Positions 1 to 5,410 of a stretch of 5,410 bases of DNA are shown here, in pieces. Numbering within the stretch: the first letter of the stretch is position 1; each line of letters begins with the position of its first letter. Position numbers and translations under genes: made by a program. Origin of the DNA: Thermoleophilia bacterium (GTDB taxonomy: Bacteria; Actinomycetota; Thermoleophilia; Gaiellales; Gaiellaceae); contig JAICLM010000156.1 of NCBI GenBank assembly GCA_025927435.1, forward strand, positions 1-5,410. Reading direction: 5' to 3'. The notes below the pieces were generated by a model that saw only the letters and a list, made by a program, of their open reading frames with translations, was not told where the DNA came from and searched no databases.

Positions 1-587
1 GCGCCCGCGGCGAGCGCGTTCAGCCATTCGGTCGCGGCGGCGAGGCCCGCCCCGACGACGGTGACCGTGGCGGCGTAGTCGTGCGGCTCGTACGAATGGA
101 CGACCCGCGGGTCGCCGCGCAGCTCCTCGGGAATGTTCAGCCCCGGATGGCCGGGCGCGAGGAGCACGTGCGCGAAGCGCTCCCCATCGAGGTCGAAGCC
201 GCCGTCGACCGCGCGCACCCGCCCGACCCGGCGCGCGACGAGGCTCTCGTCCCAGCCGCTCCGCTCGCGGAGCCGTTCGACGTGCAAGAGGAACTCGTCC
301 ACCGTCGGGTGATAGCTGTCGAGCACCGAATCGAGGAGGGGCCGCACCGAGCGGCGGCGGCGCACGCTCGAGAAGGCGAGCCCGGGAAACGAGGTCGGCA
401 GACAGTGGCCGTCGCTCTCCGACCGCATCTCGCGCTGGCGGATCGCGGCCGCTCGCACGCGCCAGGCAGCCGCGGGGTCGGCGTCCGTTCCGAAGACCGC
501 GATGTCGCCCGGTTCGAGCTCCCGGCGCAGCGTCTGGTACGCGGTGAAGCCCGCGAGCCCGGAGCCGACCACGGCAACGAGGGGCAT
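1..587 (-). CDS. FAD/NAD(P)-binding oxidoreductase, partial (C-terminal part lost at window edge)
   Basis: I translated this frame by hand from an ATG at 587-585. It stays open for 195 codons to the window edge with no stop, so the gene continues left of base 1. The N-terminus is a Rossmann beta-alpha-beta fold, VAVVGSGLAG (residues 4-13, GxGxxG), followed by an acidic-ended strand near residue 35, as expected for FAD binding. A second dinucleotide site, VTVVGAGLAA (175-184), has the spacing of the NAD(P)H site in flavin monooxygenases and pyridine nucleotide-disulfide oxidoreductases. HVLLAPGHPG (140-149) stands where these families carry the 'ATG' strand-turn before the second domain. SESDGHCLPT (56-65) looks like a family motif whose function I do not know. 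No signal peptide or membrane segment is visible, so it is probably cytoplasmic. The ATG shares its A with the TAA stop of the upstream permease (TAATG), and no clear ribosome site precedes it, so translation probably depends on coupling. Substrate and reaction cannot be told from this fragment. Confidence 0.85.
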   Translation of the reverse strand, partial: MPLVAVVGSGLAGFTAYQTLRRELEPGDIAVFGTDADPAAAWRVRAAAIRQREMRSESDGHCLPTSFPGLAFSSVRRRRSVRPLLDSVLDSYHPTVDEFLLHVERLRERSGWDESLVARRVGRVRAVDGGFDLDGERFAHVLLAPGHPGLNIPEELRGDPRVVHSYEPHDYAATVTVVGAGLAAATEWLNALAAG

Positions 588-1471
588 TACTTGACCGAGC
601 CGGCGAGGAGACCCTGGACGAAGTAGCGCTGGAAGGCGAAGAAGATCACGAGCGGGACGACGAGCGACAGGAACGCGGCCGGGGCGATGATGTCGATGCT
701 CGAGGAGAACTGGCGCATCTGGCCGTTGATCCACACGGTGATCGGCTGGACGTTGAAGGTCAGCGAGACGATCAGGTCGTTCCACGTCCAGAGGAACTGG
801 AAGATCGCGAGCGAGGCGATCGCGGGCAGCCCGAGCGGCAGGATCAGGCGCAGGAAGATCCAGAGTTCGCTCGCCCCGTCGATGCGGGCCGATTCGAGGA
901 TGTCCTTCGGTATCCCGATGAAGAAGTTGCGCAGGAGGAAGATGGCGAACGGGAGCCCGAACGCCGCGTGGAAGAGGATCACGCTCAGGACCGTCCCGCC
1001 GATCCCGAAGGAGTCGTAGAGCCTGAACATCGGGATCAGCGCCATCTGCAGCGGCACCACGAGCAGCGCGATCACGCCGATGAAGATCCAGTCGCGCCCG
1101 GGGAACTCGAGCCAGGCGAACGCGTAGCCGGCGAGGGCCGCCACGATCACGACGAGCAGCGTGTTGCCGACCGCGATGTAGGCGGTGGTCTTCATCGCCT
1201 GCGTCAGGCCCGCATTGTGGAAGAGCGCGCTGTAGTTCGAGAACGTCGCCAGGCTGGGGTGGGCGAAGATCTTCCACCAGCCCGAGGTCGTGATCTCGGA
1301 AGCGGGAAGGATCGACGTGATGAAGAGCCCGATCGTCGGCACGAGCCAGAGCAGGGCGACCACGGCGAGGAAGATCTGCAGCGGCAGCTTCCCGACCCCG
1401 CGCAGGATCTTGGCGGACATCGGGTCGCGGCGGGCGGGGGCGGGCAGGCGGACCGTCTCGGTCGCAGCCAT
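587..1471 (-). CDS. Carbohydrate ABC transporter permease, MalG/AglG type
   Basis: This 294-residue inner-membrane permease is one of the two channel subunits of the importer. About six membrane segments are visible, near residues 31-54, 96-120, 128-150, 158-182, 208-232 and 263-287. The cytoplasmic EAA loop that docks on the ATPase reads ESARIDGASELW (193-204) and continues to LILP (209-212), with the invariant Gly at 199 and Pro at 212. WTWNDL (228-233) is typical of MalG-family permeases. The stretch with GYAFAWLEFPGRDW and LLVVPLQMALIPM (115-148) resembles, from memory, alpha-glucoside permease AglG. The frame is open upstream to 1750, but I chose the ATG at 1471-1469. It sits 7 bases after GGAGAG and gives the normal family length, and the upstream part of the frame is arginine-rich shadow of the previous gene. 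The ATG overlaps the previous stop (TGATG). The C-terminal FVQGLLAGSVK is the usual family ending. Confidence 0.95.
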   Translation of the reverse strand: MAATETVRLPAPARRDPMSAKILRGVGKLPLQIFLAVVALLWLVPTIGLFITSILPASEITTSGWWKIFAHPSLATFSNYSALFHNAGLTQAMKTTAYIAVGNTLLVVIVAALAGYAFAWLEFPGRDWIFIGVIALLVVPLQMALIPMFRLYDSFGIGGTVLSVILFHAAFGLPFAIFLLRNFFIGIPKDILESARIDGASELWIFLRLILPLGLPAIASLAIFQFLWTWNDLIVSLTFNVQPITVWINGQMRQFSSSIDIIAPAAFLSLVVPLVIFFAFQRYFVQGLLAGSVK

Positions 1472-2811
1472 CAGGCGTCTCTCCGGAAACGTCGGACGTT
1501 GAGCGCGAGCACCGGCAGGACGAGCAGGAAGAGGAAGACCGCGATCGCCGAGCCGGTGCCGAAATCGAAGCCGCTGAAGGACGTCCTCCACATCGCGAGC
1601 GCGATCACGTTCGCGTTCGCCTGCGTCGACTCGGGCGCGAGGGCGATCACGATGTCGAACACCTTGAGGACGTTGATGATCATCGTGATGAAGACGACGC
1701 TCAGGACCGGCGCCAGCAGCGGTACCGTGACGCGGCGGAAGACCTGCCACTCCGTCGCGCCGTCCGTGCGTGCGGCCTCGAGCACGTCCCGTGGCATCGC
1801 CGCGAGGCCCGCGGCGATCACGACCATGGCAAAGCCGGCCCAGATCCAGATGTAGGCGATGAGAATGGCGGGCGTGATGAGCTTCGGCCCGAGCCAGGAG
1901 TAGCCGCCGAAGGGCTTCGCGAAGGTCGCCGCACCGATGCCCGCGTTGTACGTCCCGGGCGAGAGGCCGGTGAACCGGAAGCTGCCGTTCCGCTCGGTCT
2001 TCGCGCTCTGCACGACCTTGTTCGACGAGTCCCTGAGCTCGACCGTGACGTCCGGGAGCCCGACCTCCCCCTGCTCGACGACACCGGCCTTACCGCCACC
2101 GGGCTTGAAGTCCTTCCAGACGACGCCCTCGATCGCGCCCGACTGCCCGCTCGGCTTCGCCGCCTGTTGCGCTCCCTGCGGCACGTCCTCCGGGGCGATT
2201 CCGGTCAGGCCGAGCAGTGCGACGCCTCCGGGATGAAGCGGCGTCTTCAGAACGAGACCCCCTCCCTTGCTCTGGAGCGCGGTCGTCGACGGGAGGGCGT
2301 TCGAGAGCACCCCGGGCGCGGTGACGGCGTCCGAGACGGTCTTGCCGAGCGCGTTGATCGCTCCCTGATCCGGGTTCTGCTGGTACAGGATCCGCCACGT
2401 CACGCCGGTCGCGAAGGCGGAGATCGCCATCGGCAGAAAGATGATCGTCTTGAACCCCACTGCCCAGCTGATGCGCTCGGTGAGGACGGCGAAAAGCAGC
2501 CCGAATGCCGTCACGAAGGCGGGCACGACGGCCACCCAGATCGCGCTGTTCTTGATCGCCGTGACGAGCGTCGAGGTCGTGAACAGCGTTCTGTAGTTGT
2601 CGATCCCGACCCACGTGCCGAGGTATCCCGCCGGCCCGAAGAAGCTGCGGACGATCGTGTAGATCGTCGGATAGACGAGCCAGACCCCGAGCAGGATGAA
2701 TGCCGGGAGCAGGAAGAGTGCCCCCGCCCGGTAGCGGGACCTACCCTCGCCACCCGGCTCCGGCGGAGCCGCCCTCGGGGGCGGCTCCGCCGTGATCGAA
2801 GCTCCGCTCAA
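1471..2811 (-). CDS. Carbohydrate ABC transporter permease, MalF type, with an inserted Ig-like/SdrD-B-like extracytoplasmic domain
   Basis: This is the first channel subunit, 446 residues against the usual 290-330. A proline-rich N-terminal tail (9-20) precedes membrane segments near 30-52, 86-112 and 120-143. A large loop of about 165 residues (144-310) follows, then segments near 312-336, 367-391 and 419-440. The EAA loop EAARTDGATEW (345-355) ends at Pro364, with Gly351 conserved. With the EAA loop cytoplasmic, topology places the big loop outside the membrane. Residues about 226-297 look like a beta-sandwich of the SdrD-B/CNA-B/carboxypeptidase-regulatory type. The start is TTG at 2811-2809, three bases after the binding-protein TAG, with GGGAAG six bases upstream. 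No ATG or GTG occurs in frame before the first membrane segment, so TTG is the best start, though the exact residue is less certain than for its neighbours. It pairs with the downstream MalG-type permease. From memory the core is closest to the AglF/MalF branch. Confidence 0.93.
   Translation of the reverse strand: MSGASITAEPPPRAAPPEPGGEGRSRYRAGALFLLPAFILLGVWLVYPTIYTIVRSFFGPAGYLGTWVGIDNYRTLFTTSTLVTAIKNSAIWVAVVPAFVTAFGLLFAVLTERISWAVGFKTIIFLPMAISAFATGVTWRILYQQNPDQGAINALGKTVSDAVTAPGVLSNALPSTTALQSKGGGLVLKTPLHPGGVALLGLTGIAPEDVPQGAQQAAKPSGQSGAIEGVVWKDFKPGGGKAGVVEQGEVGLPDVTVELRDSSNKVVQSAKTERNGSFRFTGLSPGTYNAGIGAATFAKPFGGYSWLGPKLITPAILIAYIWIWAGFAMVVIAAGLAAMPRDVLEAARTDGATEWQVFRRVTVPLLAPVLSVVFITMIINVLKVFDIVIALAPESTQANANVIALAMWRTSFSGFDFGTGSAIAVFLFLLVLPVLALNVRRFRRDA
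1479..1484 (-). promoter_or_regulatory. Ribosome binding site of the MalG-type permease
   Basis: GGAGAG is followed by seven bases and then the ATG at 1471. This decides the start in favour of the short 294-residue form over the upstream starts that the open frame would allow. Confidence 0.75.
1882..2382 (-). other. Extracytoplasmic insertion in the MalF-type permease, containing an SdrD-B/CNA-B-like beta-sandwich
   Basis: This marks residues 144-310 of the permease. A first part (144-225) is low in recognisable motifs, with Gly, Ala, Ser and Pro-rich linkers. The second part, about 226-297 (bases 2136-1921), reads like one SdrD-B repeat: AIEGVVWKD, then QGEVGLPDVTVELRD (247-261), then a strand pair, NGSFRFTGLSPGTY (275-288). 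That is the family order of a G-V-W-D opening, a GE-GL-VTV-L-D centre and a G-F-F-L-PG-Y end. The usual calcium-loop pattern after WKD is altered (FKPGGGKAG), so calcium binding is doubtful. The loop lies between the third and fourth membrane segments. That corresponds to the P3 loop of E. coli MalF, not to its large P2 loop. A role in contacting the binding protein, the sugar or the cell wall is inference. Confidence 0.75.
2761..2792 (-). promoter_or_regulatory. Strong hairpin just inside the permease gene, after the binding-protein gene
   Basis: Bases 2761-2773 and 2780-2792 are perfect inverted repeats (13 bp, nearly all G-C). One further C:G pair, 2774:2779, leaves a four-base loop. The structure starts about 20 bases after the TTG start of the MalF-type permease and covers codons 7-17, which encode the proline-rich cytoplasmic tail. 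No U-run follows, so it is not a standard intrinsic terminator. Its position between the binding-protein and permease genes would suit a block to 3' exonucleases or a brake on permease translation, which would favour more binding protein than permease. This role is inferred. GC-rich coding DNA can form hairpins by chance, but a perfect 13-14 bp stem is unusual. Confidence 0.6.
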
Positions 2812-2814
2812 GCC

Positions 2815-4167
2815 CTACTTCCCGCTCTTGTACGCCTTCGCTGCCGCGCTCTCGAGCTGCTGCTGGATGCTCGAGATGTTCGACGGGTTCTGGAGGAACT
2901 TCTGGAAGATCCCCCACTCGCCCTGACCCGTCGTCGCGCCGAACGCCGCCGGCTGATTGTCGGACATGTCGAACGCGACGGATGTCGCGCCCGCGAGCGG
3001 CGCTTCGGTCGCCGCCGTGATCGGGTCCGGATAGACGCTCGCCGGCACGTGCTTGTTCCCGCTGCCGAAGCCGCCGAGCTTCGCCCAGATCGTCGCGGCC
3101 TGCGGCGTGGTGAGGTACTTCATGAACGCCTCGATCGCGGGCGAGTCGCGGAACGCGATGATCAGGTCGCCACCCGTCTCGACGGCCTTCGCGTTCGCTC
3201 CCGACGTGATCGCCGGGAACGGGACGACGTTGAAGTCCTTCACCGGCTTCGACTTCGTGTTCTGGAGGATCTCGAGGCTCACGAAGTCACCCTGGAGATT
3301 GAAGGCTGCTTTCGGCGGGGTTGCGAAGTTGTAGTCCACGCAGGTCGGATAGTCGGTCTGCAGCGCCCCGCTCGTGCCGCCGTAGACGTTCCCCGTGTCG
3401 CCGATGACCTGCGCCATGTCCTGCAGCGACTTGGTCACCGTCGGATCGGTCCACTTGATCTGGTGGGCGCTGAGCTGGTCGTACTTCGCCTGCCCCCACC
3501 GGCGGAGGTAGAGGTTCTCGAAGATATCGGTGAGGGTCCAGCCGCTCGCTCCGCAGAGCGAGTAGGCGGGGGTGCCCGACGCCTTGATGGTCTTGGCCTC
3601 CTTGACCATCTGAGACCACGTCTTCGGCGCCGCGACCCCGGCCTGCTTGAGGACGTTGACGTTGTACCAGAGGGTCGATTTGTTCGAGGCCTTGTAGAGG
3701 AGCGCGTACAGCTTGCCGTTGACTTCTCCGAGCTTCTCCCACGCCGGCGAGAAGTTCGCCCCGATCGCGGACTTCGCGTAGTTGATCGGCTTCAACTTCC
3801 CCTGCTGCACGAACTGCTTGACGAGGCCCGGCTGGGCGACGTCGGCCATGTCGGGCGGATTGCCGCCGGAGATGGCGGTCGAGAGCACGGTCGGGATGTC
3901 GTTGCCCTTCGACGAGTAGGTGACGGTGACGTTCGGATACTGCGTGTGGAAGCCGTCGATCACCTTCTGGAACGCCTTCTGCTCGCTCGCGGCCCAGATG
4001 CCCCAGAACTTGATGGAGCCCGACACGCTCGAGTTTCCCGTCGTCGTGTTGTTGTTCGAGCCGCCGCCCCCGCCTCCGCAGCCGGCCGCAACGGCCACGA
4101 GCACGGCGAGGACCCCTGCGAGGGCCGCCGACCGGGCGGCCCGTCTCCTGCTGCGAATCTCCCTCAC
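2815..4167 (-). CDS. Sugar ABC transporter substrate-binding lipoprotein (extracellular solute-binding family 1, AglE-like)
   Basis: This 450-residue protein captures the sugar outside the membrane and delivers it to the permeases. An arginine-rich n-region (2-12) and a hydrophobic core (14-27) lead to the lipobox VAAGC, with Cys30 as the predicted lipidated residue. A linker of six glycines and an Asn/Thr/Ser-rich stretch (31-50) tethers the domain. The mature fold starts at SIKFWGIW (51-58), as in SBP_bac_1 proteins. GGNPPDMADVAQPGLVKQF (101-119) and LYALLYKASNKSTLWYN (153-169) are typical of this family. A block at 208-243 (SGWTLTDIFENLYLRRWG, then the DPTV end) recalls alpha-glucoside-binding AglE; that assignment is from memory. 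Cys205 and Cys276 could form a disulfide. The start is GTG at 4167-4165, with AAGGAG seven bases upstream. It overlaps the ATPase stop by four bases (GTGA). Specificity cannot be fixed from sequence alone; maltose, trehalose or other oligosaccharides remain possible. Confidence 0.95.
   Translation of the reverse strand: MREIRSRRRAARSAALAGVLAVLVAVAAGCGGGGGGSNNNTTTGNSSVSGSIKFWGIWAASEQKAFQKVIDGFHTQYPNVTVTYSSKGNDIPTVLSTAISGGNPPDMADVAQPGLVKQFVQQGKLKPINYAKSAIGANFSPAWEKLGEVNGKLYALLYKASNKSTLWYNVNVLKQAGVAAPKTWSQMVKEAKTIKASGTPAYSLCGASGWTLTDIFENLYLRRWGQAKYDQLSAHQIKWTDPTVTKSLQDMAQVIGDTGNVYGGTSGALQTDYPTCVDYNFATPPKAAFNLQGDFVSLEILQNTKSKPVKDFNVVPFPAITSGANAKAVETGGDLIIAFRDSPAIEAFMKYLTTPQAATIWAKLGGFGSGNKHVPASVYPDPITAATEAPLAGATSVAFDMSDNQPAAFGATTGQGEWGIFQKFLQNPSNISSIQQQLESAAAKAYKSGK
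2818..2823 (-). promoter_or_regulatory. Probable ribosome binding site for the TTG-started permease
   Basis: GGGAAG lies within the last codons of the binding-protein gene, six bases before the TTG at 2811. It is only a partial match to the consensus. Together with the TTG and the three-base gap after the TAG stop, it suggests modest initiation helped by ribosomes ending on the upstream gene. Confidence 0.5.
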
Positions 4168-5402
4168 GCTGACGCTCCTTTCTGGCTTTCGTTTCCGTCG
4201 TAGATTCCTTCGCTCGTCTCCGGGTCGAAGAAGTGGAGCGACCGCGTGTCGACCGCGACCTCGACCGGTTTGCCTTCCTCGACCGAGGCGCGGGCGCCGA
4301 AGCGGCCGACGAAGAGCGCGCCGGAGCCGCGGCTGTCGAGCGCCGCCTCCCCGCCGGGGGCGCCCGCGTCCTGAGCCAGCTCCTTCACGTCCTCGGTCAA
4401 AGCCGCCTGCGTCCCCTCCACCGTGAAATGCACCATCAGCTCGGAGCCGAGCGCCTCGCGCAGCTCAACCATGCCGCGCAGCCGTTGGTCGGCCGGGGTG
4501 TCCGGCTCGAGCGACACGTCGTCGAGATCCTCCGGCCGGATGCCGAGGATCACTTCTCGCCCTTCGTAGCCGCGGAGCGCGGGCCGCGACTCCAGAGCGG
4601 ACTCGCCGAGCTTGATGTGCTGCTTGCCCACGTCCACCGCGAGCCCGCCGTTCGCCCGCGTCACCGTGGCCTCGATCATGTTCATGGCCGGAGAGCCGAT
4701 GAAGCCGCCGACGAAGAGGTTCACCGGGCTGTCGTAGAGGGTCTGCGGATCGGCGACCTGCTGCAGCTGGCCCTTCCGCATGACGGCGACTCGGTCTCCC
4801 ATCGTCATGGCCTCGACCTGGTCGTGCGTGACGTAGATCGTCGTCGTGTCGAGATTCCGCTGGAGGCGGCTGACCTCGGCCCGCATCTGCACGCGCAGCT
4901 TCGCGTCGAGGTTCGAGAGCGGCTCGTCCATGAGGAAGGCCGCCGGCTCGCGCACGATCGCGCGGCCCATCGCGACGCGCTGACGCTGCCCGCCCGAGAG
5001 CGCGCGCGGCTTGCGCTTGAGGAACGGATCGAGCCCGAGCACCTGGGCGGCGTTGCGAACGCGCCGGTCGATCTCCTGCTTCGGCATCTTCTTGACGCGG
5101 AGGCCGAAGGCGATGTTGTCGTAGACCGAGAGATGCGGATAGAGCGCATAGCTCTGGAAGACCATCGCGATGTCGCGGTCACGCGAGGGCACGTGGTTGA
5201 CGACCCGGTCCCCGATCCGGACGGCGCCGCCGGAGATGTCCTCGAGCCCGGCGACCATGCGCAGCGCGGTCGTCTTGCCGCAGCCCGAGGGGCCGACGAG
5301 AACCATGAACTCCCCGTCGGCGACCTCGAGCGCGAGCGAGTCGACGGCCTTGGTGCCGTCCGCGTACACCTTCGTGACTTCGTCGAAGACGACCTCTGCC
5401 AC
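4164..5402 (-). CDS. ugpC: ABC transporter ATP-binding protein, MalK/UgpC/MsmK type
   Basis: This is the 412-residue cytoplasmic ATPase that powers the importer as a dimer. All nucleotide-binding motifs are present: Walker A GPSGCGKTT (37-45), Q-loop Gln83 in VFQSYALYPH, signature LSGGQ (135-139), Walker B FLMDEP (156-161) with catalytic Glu160, D-loop SNLD (163-166) and switch His193 in VTHDQ. The C-terminal part (about 236-394) is the MalK-type OB-fold regulatory domain, with GIRPEDL (287-293) and HFFDPET (390-396). About 35 residues (330-362, acidic and Gly/Ala-rich) interrupt this domain relative to E. coli MalK (about 370 residues). The start is GTG at 5402-5400, giving MAEVVFDEVTKVY, the usual family N-terminus. 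Only eight bases lie upstream in the window, so its promoter is not visible. The stop overlaps the binding-protein start. The symbol is the common name for this family; glycerol-3-phosphate as substrate is not implied. Confidence 0.96.
   Translation of the reverse strand: MAEVVFDEVTKVYADGTKAVDSLALEVADGEFMVLVGPSGCGKTTALRMVAGLEDISGGAVRIGDRVVNHVPSRDRDIAMVFQSYALYPHLSVYDNIAFGLRVKKMPKQEIDRRVRNAAQVLGLDPFLKRKPRALSGGQRQRVAMGRAIVREPAAFLMDEPLSNLDAKLRVQMRAEVSRLQRNLDTTTIYVTHDQVEAMTMGDRVAVMRKGQLQQVADPQTLYDSPVNLFVGGFIGSPAMNMIEATVTRANGGLAVDVGKQHIKLGESALESRPALRGYEGREVILGIRPEDLDDVSLEPDTPADQRLRGMVELREALGSELMVHFTVEGTQAALTEDVKELAQDAGAPGGEAALDSRGSGALFVGRFGARASVEEGKPVEVAVDTRSLHFFDPETSEGIYDGNESQKGASA
4175..4180 (-). 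promoter_or_regulatory. Ribosome binding site of the binding-protein gene
   Basis: AAGGAG stands seven bases before the GTG at 4167 and lies inside the end of the ATPase gene. It is the best match to the consensus in the window, which fits the need for the binding protein to be made in the largest amount. Confidence 0.8.
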
Positions 5403-5410
5403 GTTCCCCC

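Noticed and set aside
81..626. Plus-strand open frame of 181 codons at the left end, and a minus-strand frame at 137-577
   Set aside because: Both overlap the oxidoreductase fragment, which has two clear Rossmann motifs in another minus-strand frame. The competing products are arginine-rich and motif-free.
1472..1750. N-terminal extension of the MalG-type permease upstream of 1471
   Set aside because: The extension is arginine-rich shadow of the previous permease gene. The ATG at 1471 has a good ribosome site and gives the normal length.
968..1855. Plus-strand open frame of 295 codons opposite the two permeases
   Set aside because: Charged, low-complexity composition with no motif or convincing ribosome site. 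It lies wholly antisense to well-supported permease genes.
2761..2792. The hairpin as an intrinsic transcription terminator
   Set aside because: No U-run follows it on the minus-strand transcript, and it lies inside an intact gene of a continuing operon.
4060..4167. Twin-arginine export signal on the binding protein
   Set aside because: Consecutive arginines are present (7-9), but the rest of the Tat consensus is missing. A standard Sec lipoprotein signal with a lipobox explains the N-terminus.
2167..4203. A very long plus-strand open frame (678 codons) opposite the binding protein and permease genes
   Set aside because: Its product is arginine, aspartate and leucine-rich with no recognisable domain. 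It is the antisense shadow of two clear minus-strand genes in GC-rich DNA, where stops are rare.
1..5410. CRISPR arrays, tRNA or rRNA genes, insertion sequences, phage genes
   Set aside because: I saw no spaced direct repeats, RNA gene landmarks, transposase or phage motifs. The window is filled by the operon.

Overview
The window is GC-rich and tightly packed. Every gene I can support lies on the minus strand, so the genes read from right to left. Start codons are GTG, GTG, TTG, ATG and ATG. Gene boundaries overlap or are only a few bases apart, and no intergenic stretch exceeds a few bases. The GC-rich third positions, the lipoprotein signal with a poly-glycine linker, and the transporter protein types suggest a high-GC actinobacterium. 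A Thermoleophilia-like lineage is a guess from general resemblance, not something the sequence proves.

In transcription order, the layout is as follows. (1) 5402-4164: a MalK/UgpC-type ABC ATPase. (2) 4167-2815: a sugar-binding lipoprotein of the extracellular solute-binding family 1 type. (3) 2811-1471: a MalF-type permease carrying a large extracytoplasmic insertion that looks like an SdrD-B/CNA-B beta-sandwich. (4) 1471-587: a MalG-type permease. (5) 587 to beyond base 1: the first 195 codons of an FAD/NAD(P)-binding oxidoreductase, cut by the window edge. The promoter must lie right of base 5410 and the terminator left of base 1; neither is in the window.

Genes 1-4 form one complete carbohydrate ABC importer (CUT1 type): the lipoprotein captures sugar outside the cell, the two permeases form the channel, and the ATPase dimer drives import. 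From memory of the families, the binding protein and second permease most resemble the alpha-glucoside (AglE/AglG) branch, so an alpha-glucoside or other oligosaccharide is the best substrate guess. The oxidoreductase is joined to the last permease by a TAATG junction and is probably co-translated. Its link to sugar import is unexplained.

The two points most worth attention are the beta-sandwich domain inserted in one permease, and a strong 13-14 bp hairpin just inside the TTG-started permease gene that follows the binding-protein gene. The hairpin could help set the ratio of binding protein to permease.
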